Notes: generated by a model from the sequence alone, not told the origin. 6,110 bases of DNA from Hyphomonadaceae bacterium UBA1001 (GCA_002291875.1 DBAV01000116.1:1-6110), one strand, 5' to 3'. Shown: positions 1 through 6,074, numbered from the stretch's first letter. Translations and numbers: made by a program.

Positions 1-405
1 GCGCGCCTTCAGCGCGTCGCGGATTTCCACCAGCAACTCCTCCGAGCGGGTCGGTGCCACCGGCGCGGGTGCCTCTTCCTTTTTCTTCAGCACGCTGTTC
101 ATCGCCTTGATCACCATGAACAGCACGAAGGCGATGATGATGAACTGGACCAGCGTGTTGATGAAGGCACCATAGCGGATCGCGACTTCGGGCACGGCAG
201 CCCCGGCGGCATCCGTCGTCGCCCGCTGGATCACGAACGCCATCTTGGAAAAGTCGATGCCGCCCGTCAGATAGCCGATCACCGGCATGATCAGGTCCTC
301 GACCATCGAGGTGACGATCTTGCCGAACGCGGCGCCGATGATGACGCCGATCGCCAGATCGACCACATTGCCGCGCAGGGCAAAGTCGCGGAATTCCTTG
401 AGCAT
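1..405 (-). CDS. mscL: Large-conductance mechanosensitive channel MscL (3' end cut by window edge)
   Basis: This is a homopentameric inner-membrane channel that opens under membrane tension and releases solutes during hypo-osmotic shock. I translated 135 codons from the ATG at 405-403 to the window edge with no stop reached. The N-terminal amphipathic helix and first membrane segment (MLKEFRDFALRGNVVDLAIG, then VIIGAAFGKIV) match the family signature closely. The second membrane helix is at about residues 80-101. A charged cluster KKKEE at 107-111 and a C-terminal helix of the EIRDALKAR type (127-135) follow. Family members are usually about 130-150 residues, so only a few codons are probably missing. 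A GGAG motif eight bases upstream (on the minus strand) supports the start. The gene has the same orientation as the VOC gene upstream of it, 114 bases away, and a weak promoter candidate lies between them. The identification is secure. Confidence 0.96.
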   Translation of the reverse strand, partial: MLKEFRDFALRGNVVDLAIGVIIGAAFGKIVTSMVEDLIMPVIGYLTGGIDFSKMAFVIQRATTDAAGAAVPEVAIRYGAFINTLVQFIIIAFVLFMVIKAMNSVLKKKEEAPAPVAPTRSEELLVEIRDALKAR

Positions 406-456
406 CAGGTTGTCTCCCCACGGCCGCTCGAACGGGAATCGGCCTGCTTCCACCCA

Positions 457-486
457 ATCAGTGCCAAGCCTGTCCCCGATGGTCAA
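457..486 (-). promoter_or_regulatory. Weak candidate sigma-70 promoter for mscL
   Basis: On the minus strand there is a -35-like TTGACC (486-481, five of six to TTGACA). An 18-base spacer then leads to ACTGAT (462-457), a poor -10 match with three of six. Transcription would begin near 450, leaving a leader of roughly 45 bases before the mscL start. The -35 is good and the -10 poor, so this is only a candidate. Read-through from the VOC gene is an alternative. Confidence 0.25.
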
Positions 487-519
487 CGACGCGCGGGTAA
501 TCATGGCTTCGCGGGCCGA

Positions 520-1557
520 TCAGCCCTGTGCGAAGGTGATCCGCGCGCCATCGGGGCTGACAAGCATCAGCGACGCCGTGATGCGCCCGTCCAGCAGCGC
601 GCCCGCGCTGCGCCCGTCACCCTCGGCGGCGATGGTGACGCCGGCGGGCAGGCGCGCCCGCAGGGCCGTCAGGTCGCGCACCGGAAACACCAGCGTGGAC
701 CAGCCCAGGGCCGCACGCGCGGTCACCGGCGCAAGATCGGTGCCGCCAAAGCCTTCGAACTGCATCAGCTCGATCCGGCCCCACAGCTCCTCGCCCTCGC
801 GGGGGACCATGATGGCATAGTGGCGGGGCACCGAGGTCGCCAGCGTGGGCGGGATGGCGAAATTGGTCAGCGTCGGGCCCGGGTCGATGAAGGTGCCGCG
901 CACCACCGTGCGCCAGCCAAGCGCGGTGTACCACGCTTCGGCGCGGTCGCGGTCGGCAACCATCTGCATTGAATTGAAGGCCCGGGCGAACCCGGTCGGC
1001 GGCGAGGATTCGGTGTCGCCCACGCGCTCATAGACGGCGACATGCACGCCATCGGGTGCACGCAGCACCGTGTTGCGCAGGGTGCGGCCGCCAAAGCTGA
1101 GGTCATAGGGCTCGCTGAAGGCGCCATAGCCATGGCGCGGCACCAGATCCAGCAGCGTGTCGAGGCTGCGCGCGCGCACCATCACCGAAAACACCCCGCC
1201 CGTGTCCCAGGGCTGGGCGTTGATCCGACCGCGTGGCAGCCGTCCGGGCGACAGCTCGACGATCCGAACGCCCTGGCGACCCTCGCCGCGCGGGCGGAAC
1301 AGGGTGTGGCGCGCCTCCTCGGTGTCCGGCACGCCCCACAGGCGCAGGACCGGGCGGGGCACCTCACCGCGTTCGACCACGCGCCACTGCGCCACCTCAC
1401 GCCAGAAGGCGGCGGCACGCGAGCCGCGGGGCACCAGGCCCACGATCTCGGACCAGTTGTCGATCTCGCGCGTGGCCGGGTTCGGGACCTGGGCGGTCGC
1501 GGCTGGCCCCATTCCCGCAGCGGCGAGCGCGCCCGCCGCAAAGGTGCGCCGGTCCAT
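520..1557 (-). CDS. Exported two-module VOC (glyoxalase-like) protein with Tat-type signal
   Basis: This 345-residue protein appears to contain two tandem vicinal-oxygen-chelate modules. Module 1 spans about residues 35-180 and ends APDGVHVAVYERV. Module 2 spans about 194-345 and ends SPDGARITFAQG. The P-D-G turn before the last strand is typical of glyoxalase/dioxygenase-fold proteins. The segments VRIVELSPG (97-105) and GRIELMQFEG (260-269) sit at equivalent places, placing E101 and E263 where the family often carries a metal ligand. The N-terminus MDRRTFAAGALAAAG has a twin-arginine motif followed by a hydrophobic stretch and a likely cleavage site after ATA (21-22), so Tat export is predicted. 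The ATG overlaps the stop of the upstream membrane-protein gene (TGATG), and no Shine-Dalgarno is visible, so translation probably depends on coupling. The substrate is unknown. It could equally be a non-catalytic binding protein. Fold assignment is fairly sure, function is not. Confidence 0.82.
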   Translation of the reverse strand: MDRRTFAAGALAAAGMGPAATAQVPNPATREIDNWSEIVGLVPRGSRAAAFWREVAQWRVVERGEVPRPVLRLWGVPDTEEARHTLFRPRGEGRQGVRIVELSPGRLPRGRINAQPWDTGGVFSVMVRARSLDTLLDLVPRHGYGAFSEPYDLSFGGRTLRNTVLRAPDGVHVAVYERVGDTESSPPTGFARAFNSMQMVADRDRAEAWYTALGWRTVVRGTFIDPGPTLTNFAIPPTLATSVPRHYAIMVPREGEELWGRIELMQFEGFGGTDLAPVTARAALGWSTLVFPVRDLTALRARLPAGVTIAAEGDGRSAGALLDGRITASLMLVSPDGARITFAQG

Positions 1558-1928
1558 CAGGCCGGCAGCATGAAGGTCGAGGGGTTGCCCACGGGCCGAC
1601 GCTCGTTCAGCAGCAGCGCGCCCATCACCACCCGCAGCAGCGCCCAGATCACGACCGCAAGCAGGATGAGAACGCCCAGGCCCAGAACCCAGATGGTTGC
1701 CCAACCGACGACCGCACCGAGAAAGCCCCACAGCGCGGTGCCCAGGATCAGATCGAGGTGCGAGCGGTGCACCGCATCCGTGGTGCCGCGACGCATGAGT
1801 GCCATGATGACCGCAACGAACCAGGTGACGCCCGTGAAGGGTGTCAGGCCCATCATCAGATAGGTGACGAAGGTATAGACGCGGTCGGTCTCACCGGCGG
1901 CTGCGGGTGGCGGGAAACTGCTGCTCAT
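1557..1928 (-). CDS. Small DUF4870-like integral membrane protein
   Basis: This is a 123-residue protein of unknown function. The segment YTFVTYLMMGLTPFTGVTWF, the H-R-S-H-L-D-L-I stretch at about 54-61 and the C-terminal NPSTF resemble the DUF4870-type family of small membrane proteins. In those, a first hydrophobic segment is followed by a short basic loop, a conserved S-H and two more helices. Membrane segments are likely at about 18-46, 60-80 and 82-106. There is no signal peptide, and the N-terminus is Ser/Pro/Ala-rich. The start is well fixed: AGGAGGT, a perfect Shine-Dalgarno, ends four bases before the ATG. The stop overlaps the VOC gene's start, so the two form one translational unit. 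The long repeat array lies upstream, so this pair probably has its own promoter within 1929-2029 or relies on read-through from murJ. I saw no convincing -35/-10 pair there. The family assignment is by pattern memory. Confidence 0.8.
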   Translation of the reverse strand: MSSSFPPPAAAGETDRVYTFVTYLMMGLTPFTGVTWFVAVIMALMRRGTTDAVHRSHLDLILGTALWGFLGAVVGWATIWVLGLGVLILLAVVIWALLRVVMGALLLNERRPVGNPSTFMLPA

Positions 1929-1998
1929 GCACACCTCCTGAAATCTGCCGACTCCTAGCCCGTCATTGCGGTTCCGTCGAGACAAGCCCCACCGGCCC

Positions 1999-2016
1999 GC
2001 GCGCTTCGAGGCGCGC
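1999..2016. repeat. GC hairpin next to the tandem array
   Basis: GCGCGC, a six-base loop TTCGAG, then GCGCGC form a perfect six-pair stem between the array and the DUF4870-like gene. Its core (CGCGCTTCGAGGCGCG) resembles the first hairpin of the 107-bp unit but is out of phase with the array, so it may be a decayed stray copy. No T-run follows on either strand, so it is not a classical intrinsic terminator. Confidence 0.5.
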
Positions 2017-2029
2017 CATCCCCGCACCA

Positions 2030-2735
2030 CCGGAGCCCGCGCTTCCAAGCGCGGTTGGTCGCGCAAGACCGGGCCCGGAAGCCCGGGCTCCTGTGCTGGC
2101 GCATTTGCAGGTCGTCCAGAGCCAAAGCCGGCCCCGCCGGAGCCCGCGCTTCCAAGCGCGGTTGGTCGCGCAAGACCGGGCCTGGAAGCCCGGGCTCCTC
2201 TGCTTGCACATTTGCAGATCGTCCAGAGCCAAAGCCGGCCCCGCCGGAGCCCGCGCTTCCAAGCGCGGTTGGTCGCGCAAGACCGGGCCCGGAAGCCCGG
2301 GGTCCTGTGCCGGCGCATTTGCAGGTCGTCCAACGCCAAAGCCGGCCCCGCCGGAGCCCGCGCTTCCAAGCGCGGTTGGTCGCGCAAGACCGGGCCCGGA
2401 AGCCCGGGCTCCTGTGCTTGCACATTTTCAGATCGTCCAGAGCCAAAGCCGGCCCCACCGGAGCCCGCGCTTCCAAGCGCGGTTGGTCGCGCAAGACCGG
2501 GCCTGGAAGCCCGGGCTCCTGTGCTTGCGCATTTGCAGGTCGTCCAGAGCCAAAGCCGGCCCCGCCGGAGCCCGCGCTTCCAAGCGCGGTTGTATGCGCA
2601 AGACCGGGCCCGGAAGCCCGGGCTCCCGCGCCGGCTCATTTGCAGTTCGTCCAGAGCCAAAGCCGCCCCCGCCGGAGCCCGCGCTTCCAAGCGCGGTTGT
2701 TCGCGCAAGACCGGGCCTGGAAGCCCGGGCGCCTG
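2030..2735. repeat. 107-bp tandem repeat array, six full copies plus one partial
   Basis: The landmark CGGAGCCCGC begins at 2031, 2138, 2245, 2352, 2459, 2566 and 2673, an exact 107-base period throughout. The seventh copy stops after its hairpin part at about 2735. Each copy has a 60-base half holding two hairpins, nearly invariant in copies 1-5. It is followed by a 46-47-base linker that carries most of the differences. Copies 6 and 7, next to murJ, are the most diverged (TTGTATGCGC and TTGTTCGCGC instead of TTGGTCGCGC). The array fills the gap between two co-directional minus-strand genes. The linkers are variants of one sequence, not unique spacers. No transposase or Cas gene is in the window. 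The period is not a multiple of three, and the frames that stay open across it look incidental. Role unknown; a REP/BIME-like extragenic element, expanded by unequal recombination or slippage, fits best. Confidence 0.95.
2032..2091. repeat. Representative unit: head-to-head pair of REP-like hairpins (copy 1)
   Basis: Hairpin 1 is CCGCGC-TTCCAA-GCGCGG (2037-2054). Hairpin 2 is CCGGGC-CCGGAA-GCCCGG (2069-2086). Read on the minus strand, hairpin 2 begins GGAGCCCGGGCTTCC, against GGAGCCCGCGCTTCC for hairpin 1 on the plus strand. The two are therefore diverged inverted copies of one element, each headed by GGAG. A short GGTC/GACC pairing with loop GCGCAA lies between them (2057-2070). The outer arms can also pair with each other over 15 bases with one mismatch, giving an alternative cruciform. 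Equivalent elements recur every 107 bases, ending with the one in the partial copy at about 2674-2733. The layout resembles bacterial interspersed mosaic elements made of paired REPs. No RAYT transposase gene is visible here. Confidence 0.85.
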
Positions 2736-2746
2736 CAATGGGCCGA

Positions 2747-4381
2747 TCAGTCGAAGCCCGTGTCCGCCGCGGGGGCGCCCTTCTCGCGGCGCAGGGTCGA
2801 GCGGACCTCGGAGAGGGTGAGGGCGCGCGTGACCAGGGCGGCGAGCGCATAGACCAGGGCGCCGCCGAGGCACACCGCCAGCACCGCGATTTCCTTGGCC
2901 AGCCCCCCGACCACGGGCCACCCGGCGACCAGCGCGATCAGCGCCTCGCGTTCCAGCGCGCACCACCCGACAAAGCCCGCCATCACGCCCACGGCCGCCA
3001 GGATGCGCGCCAGCTTGCCCCAGGTCCGCGCGGCCGGCCGCAAATCGCCCGACGCCACCAGCGGAACCGCAAGCATGATGACATTCATCCAGGCCGCCGC
3101 CGAGGTCGCGATGGCAAAGCCGACAAATCCCATCATCCCCTGGGCGCGCAGCCAGTGGAACAGCGCCACCCCCAGCGCCACGTTGATGGCCACCGTGACC
3201 AGGGCATAGATCATGGGCTTGAAGGTGTCGCCGCGGGCAAAGAAGGCCGGCGCCAGCACCTTGGCCAGCACGAAGGCGGGCACCCCCCACGCGTAATGGA
3301 TCAGCGCGTCGGCGGTCATGCGCGCGTCCTCGGCGGTGAACTGCCCGCGCGTCCAGAAGCCCAGCATCAGGAAATAGGGCATCACCAGAAAGGCCGCCGC
3401 CGCCGGCAGGGTAAAGGCCATCGAAATGGTCAGCGCCTCGTCCATCGAGCCGCGCACGCGCGGCTGGTCGGCATCCGAGATCGCCCGTGCCAGGCGCGGC
3501 AAAAGGGCCAGCCCCACCGCCACGCCGACCATGCCCAGGGGCAATTGGTAAAGACGATCGGCGGCGAACAGAAAGCTGCGCGCGCCCTCCTCTTCGCTGA
3601 CCAGCGACTGGCTGACCATGAAATTGATCTGGGTGGCCGAGCCCGCAATGGTGCCCGGAATGGCCAGCAGCAGGATCGCCTTCACGTCGGGGGTCAGGCG
3701 CGGCAGGGCCAGGCGCAGCTTGACCCCTGCCCGGCGCACGCCCCACAGCAGCAGGCCCGCCTGGATCACCCCTGCCACCGTCACCGCCACCGACAGCGCC
3801 AGCGCGGCGTCGCGCATCTGCGCCTCGGTTGCAGCGGCCGGGTTCTGCGCGAACGGCAGGATCGCCACCAGCAGGCACAGGTTCAGCAGGGTCGGCGCAA
3901 ACGCGGCAAGCGCGAAACGGCCGATCGCGTTCAGCACGCCCGCACACAGCGCGGCGATCGCCATGCACACCAGATAGGGCATGGTGATCTGGATCAGCAG
4001 GGTCGAGAAGTCGAAGATGGGATGATCGACATAACCCTTGTTCAGCAGCAGGTTGATCCAGGGCATGCCCAGCTGCAGCGCGATCGTCAGCCCCGCCACC
4101 AACACCAAGAGGAAGGCCAGCGTGCCCGAGGCCAGCGTGTGCGCCGGCCCCTCGCCTTCCTCGCGCAGACGGCGGGTATAGAAGGGCACGAAGGCCTGGG
4201 CGAACGCGCCCTCGGCGAACACGCGGCGGAACATGTTGGGAAAGGCCAGCGCCGCGTTCCACACGTCCGACACCGCGCCTGCCCCCAGCACGGCGGCAAT
4301 CAGGATGTCGCGGGCGAACCCGAAGATCCGGCTGACAAAGGTCAGCGAGCCCTGCACCACGGTGTTGCGAACGAGGCTCAA
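2747..4381 (-). CDS. murJ: Lipid II flippase MurJ (TTG start)
   Basis: This multi-spanning inner-membrane protein of the MOP superfamily moves lipid II to the periplasmic face for peptidoglycan synthesis. It is 544 residues from a TTG codon at 4381-4379, slightly longer than E. coli MurJ (511). The N-terminus carries the family signature: SRIFGFARD (17-25), SDVWNAALAFPNMFRRVFAEGAF (38-60) and AFVPFY. With the TTG start, R18, R24, D39 and R52 fall exactly on the numbers of the functionally important E. coli residues, and R276 in AADRLYQLP matches E. coli R270. The TTG has GGGG five bases upstream. The only upstream ATG (4447) would add 22 Arg/Gly/Ser-rich residues unlike the family. Later hallmarks include LPLGMVGVAVGLALLPRL and KVLAPAFFARGDTFKPM. 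It lies 84 bases downstream of the amidohydrolase gene, probably co-transcribed, and ends 11 bases from the repeat array. The C-terminal tail (about residues 520-544) is charged and not conserved. Confidence 0.95.
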   Translation of the reverse strand: MSLVRNTVVQGSLTFVSRIFGFARDILIAAVLGAGAVSDVWNAALAFPNMFRRVFAEGAFAQAFVPFYTRRLREEGEGPAHTLASGTLAFLLVLVAGLTIALQLGMPWINLLLNKGYVDHPIFDFSTLLIQITMPYLVCMAIAALCAGVLNAIGRFALAAFAPTLLNLCLLVAILPFAQNPAAATEAQMRDAALALSVAVTVAGVIQAGLLLWGVRRAGVKLRLALPRLTPDVKAILLLAIPGTIAGSATQINFMVSQSLVSEEEGARSFLFAADRLYQLPLGMVGVAVGLALLPRLARAISDADQPRVRGSMDEALTISMAFTLPAAAAFLVMPYFLMLGFWTRGQFTAEDARMTADALIHYAWGVPAFVLAKVLAPAFFARGDTFKPMIYALVTVAINVALGVALFHWLRAQGMMGFVGFAIATSAAAWMNVIMLAVPLVASGDLRPAARTWGKLARILAAVGVMAGFVGWCALEREALIALVAGWPVVGGLAKEIAVLAVCLGGALVYALAALVTRALTLSEVRSTLRREKGAPAADTGFD

Positions 4382-4465
4382 GTTTTCCCCACGACCGACC
4401 GACCCGCGTGCGACCCTAGACGCTGTGCCCGTTGAAGGGAACCACACTGCGCGGGGGTCTGGCGC

Positions 4466-5416
4466 CTAGAACAGCCGCCCGCTGTCGGTGGCGTCGGCCA
4501 GGTGCGCAAGGAAGGCGCCGAGATCGCGGCGCAGGCGCTCAAAGCGAGCGCTGGGCTCGAGTGTGGCCTCGTCCAGATAGATCCCGCGCGAAATCTCTAT
4601 CTGCATCGCGTACTGGCGGGCAGCGGGGCGGCCATGCGTCTGGGTGATGAAGCCGCCCGCATAGGGGCTGTTGCGCGCCACCCGATAGCCCATGCGCTCG
4701 AGCACCCCCTGGGCGAACTGGGCGACGCGGGCGGGCGCGGCCTGGCCGAAGCGGTCGCCCAGCACGATGTCCGCCCCGTCGACCCCCCGCGCGGCCGAGG
4801 GCATCGAATGACAGTCGATCAGCAACACCGCCCCGTGCCGCTCGCGCGTGTCGCGCACCAGGCGCGTCAGGGCGGCGTGGAAAGGCCGCCACACTGAATC
4901 GATGCGGCGCTGGGCATCGTCCCAGGCAATGCGGGTGCCATAGATTTCCAGCCCCTCGCCCACCACGCGCGGGATTGCGCCCAGACCGGCCTGAACGCGT
5001 GCAGTGCGCTGGAAGCGGTGGCCCGGCGGGGCGTCGTCGAACATCGACAGGTCGATCTCGGTGGCGTCGCGGTTGAGGTCGACCCAAGCGCGGGCATGGG
5101 TCGCCGCCAGCAGGGCCGCCCCGTGCTCGGGTCCCTCGGCCACCAGCGCGTCCACCGCCACGTCCTCGGACCGCCGCAGCGTCAGCGCATCCAGCCGCGA
5201 GCGGGCGATCAGTTCGGGCGGATAGCGCCGGCCCGAATGCGGCGAGGCCAGCACCAGCGGCACTTGGGCGCCGACGGGTTCGACCAGAACGAAGGGCGGA
5301 TGCGCGTCCGCCGCGGCCGTGCCGGCGTGCAGGGTGTGATTGGCGGCGTGGCCCAGCGGCTCCATGAGGGCGATGGTGGTGCCGGGGGGCGGCGGCGTCA
5401 ATGCGGGTGCGGACAT
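4466..5416 (-). CDS. N-formylglutamate amidohydrolase family protein
   Basis: This 316-residue protein belongs to the FGase family, whose characterised members hydrolyse N-formyl-L-glutamate to formate and glutamate, the last step of one histidine-degradation route. Family motifs are intact: SPHSGRRYP (58-66), the S-E-D of RRSED (81-85), WVDLNR (111-116), IPRVVGEGLEIY (148-159), LLIDCHSMP (198-206), ITQTHGRP (257-264), and YAMQIEISRGIYLDE (269-283). H60 and H203 are likely metal or catalytic residues. The ATG at 5416 has a weak AGGTG nearby. An ATG at 5365 would remove 17 residues before the core, and one at 5488 would add a low-complexity stretch, so the exact start is uncertain. No other hut gene is nearby. 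The divergent neighbour is cpdR and the downstream one murJ, so a histidine-degradation role is not supported by context and the real substrate may differ. I leave out the hutG symbol for that reason. Confidence 0.92.
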   Translation of the reverse strand: MSAPALTPPPPGTTIALMEPLGHAANHTLHAGTAAADAHPPFVLVEPVGAQVPLVLASPHSGRRYPPELIARSRLDALTLRRSEDVAVDALVAEGPEHGAALLAATHARAWVDLNRDATEIDLSMFDDAPPGHRFQRTARVQAGLGAIPRVVGEGLEIYGTRIAWDDAQRRIDSVWRPFHAALTRLVRDTRERHGAVLLIDCHSMPSAARGVDGADIVLGDRFGQAAPARVAQFAQGVLERMGYRVARNSPYAGGFITQTHGRPAARQYAMQIEISRGIYLDEATLEPSARFERLRRDLGAFLAHLADATDSGRLF

Positions 5417-5633
5417 GCACCTGTCCCGGGCCCCGGCGCTGCGGCCTTGCTGCGGTGGCAGCCGCGGTTGACTTGCGCCGCCCTGCATGGCCGATGGGGC
5501 CGGGGCCTGCCCGCTCAGGAATGGTTAATCCTGGGCGGGATAGGACGGATGCCCGACAGGGCTACCCGATTGTGGGTCCGGCGTCCGCGATGGTGCGGGC
5601 CGTCCCCCGGGGCAGAAGACGAGGAGCCGCCCG
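5417..5633. other. Divergent intergenic region between the amidohydrolase gene and cpdR
   Basis: These 217 bases must hold the promoters of both divergent genes. Visible elements are a TTGACT (5468-5473) that could be a -35 toward cpdR but has no good -10 at 16-18 bases, a CTATCC read on the minus strand near 5543-5538, and the candidate CtrA half-site at 5521-5528. I see no convincing complete sigma-70 promoter and no small gene. Confidence 0.6.
5521..5528 (-). promoter_or_regulatory. Candidate CtrA half-site TTAACCAT
   Basis: ATGGTTAA on the plus strand reads TTAACCAT on the minus strand. This is the eight-base half-motif associated with CtrA in alphaproteobacteria, alongside the full TTAA-N7-TTAA form. 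It lies almost midway between the two divergent starts, about 105 bases from each. It is one of very few AT-rich patches in this GC-rich stretch. The second TTAA of the full motif is absent. Control of cpdR by CtrA would fit the circuit, since CpdR governs CtrA destruction, but this is inferred from a single eight-base match. Confidence 0.4.
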
Positions 5634-5996
5634 ATGGCGCGGATACTGCTGGCCGAGGACGACGAATCGATGCGCCTGTTCCTGTCGCGCGCCCTCGCCA
5701 AGGCCGGCCACGACGTCGAGGACTATGCCGATGGCGAGAGCGCGTTCGAGGCACTCGAGCGCCAGGCCTATGACCTGCTGCTGACCGACATCGTGATGCC
5801 CGGCATGGACGGCATCGAGCTGGCGCGCCGCGCCGCCGACGTTGATCCGGCGATGAAGATCGTCTTCATCACGGGCTTTGCGGCGGTCGCCCTGTCCAGC
5901 GGCCGCCCCACGCCGCGCGACGCCAAGATGCTGTCCAAGCCCTTCCACCTGAAGGACCTGGTCAACGAGCTCGACAAGGTCCTCGCCGCCGCCTGA
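5634..5996 (+). CDS. cpdR: Single-domain response regulator CpdR
   Basis: This 120-residue protein is a receiver domain with no output domain. In Caulobacter and relatives, CpdR is phosphorylated by the CckA-ChpT relay. In its unphosphorylated form it acts as a ClpXP adaptor, promoting destruction of CtrA and other cell-cycle proteins. The acidic pocket is E8, D9 and D10. The phospho-acceptor is D52 in LLLTDIVMPGMDGIELA, the switch threonine is T80 in VFITGFAAVAL, and the conserved lysine is K102 in SKPFHLKDLV. The FITGFAAVA and SKPFHLKDLV stretches are characteristic of CpdR rather than generic CheY-like proteins. The ATG is preceded by AGGAG seven bases upstream. It is divergent from the amidohydrolase gene and has a candidate CtrA half-site upstream. 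It appears monocistronic in the visible part, though the downstream side is cut off at 6110. Length and residues are complete. Confidence 0.95.
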   Translation: MARILLAEDDESMRLFLSRALAKAGHDVEDYADGESAFEALERQAYDLLLTDIVMPGMDGIELARRAADVDPAMKIVFITGFAAVALSSGRPTPRDAKMLSKPFHLKDLVNELDKVLAAA

Positions 5997-6074
5997 CCAA
6001 AGGCCCCCCACAGGTTTCCCCCCGTCCAGGGGTGAAGCGGCCGACGGTGGCACTGCGGGGTTTTGGGGACAGGT

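Noticed and set aside
1042..1863. Plus-strand open frame antisense to the VOC and DUF4870-like genes
   Set aside because: There is no recognisable domain, the composition is Arg/Ala/Thr-rich, and it overlaps two well-supported genes with proper start signals.
2030..2735. CRISPR array
   Set aside because: The period is 107 bases, the intervening linkers are near-identical rather than unique, and there is no cas gene in the window.
1557..4262. Minus-strand open frame of 901 codons joining out-of-frame murJ, the array and the DUF4870-like gene
   Set aside because: Only its last 123 codons are a real protein, with a perfect Shine-Dalgarno at their ATG. The rest is a shadow frame of murJ plus the stop-poor repeat.
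1907..4435. Plus-strand open frame of 842 codons running antisense to murJ and through the repeat array
   Set aside because: Its composition is Arg/Gln/His/Ala/Gly-rich low complexity and it overlaps murJ, which has clear family motifs. GC-rich codon structure on the opposite strand explains it.
5468..5496. Sigma-70 promoter for cpdR from TTGACT
   Set aside because: The -35 is good, but the hexamers at 16-18 bases (GCCGAT, CCGATG, CGATGG) do not resemble a -10. It is kept only as a remark in the intergenic entry.
6018..6064. Intrinsic terminator for cpdR from CCCC-GTCCA-GGGG or CCGTC/GACGG with the later TTTT
   Set aside because: The stems are only four to five pairs, and the TTTT lies too far downstream of either to form a terminator.
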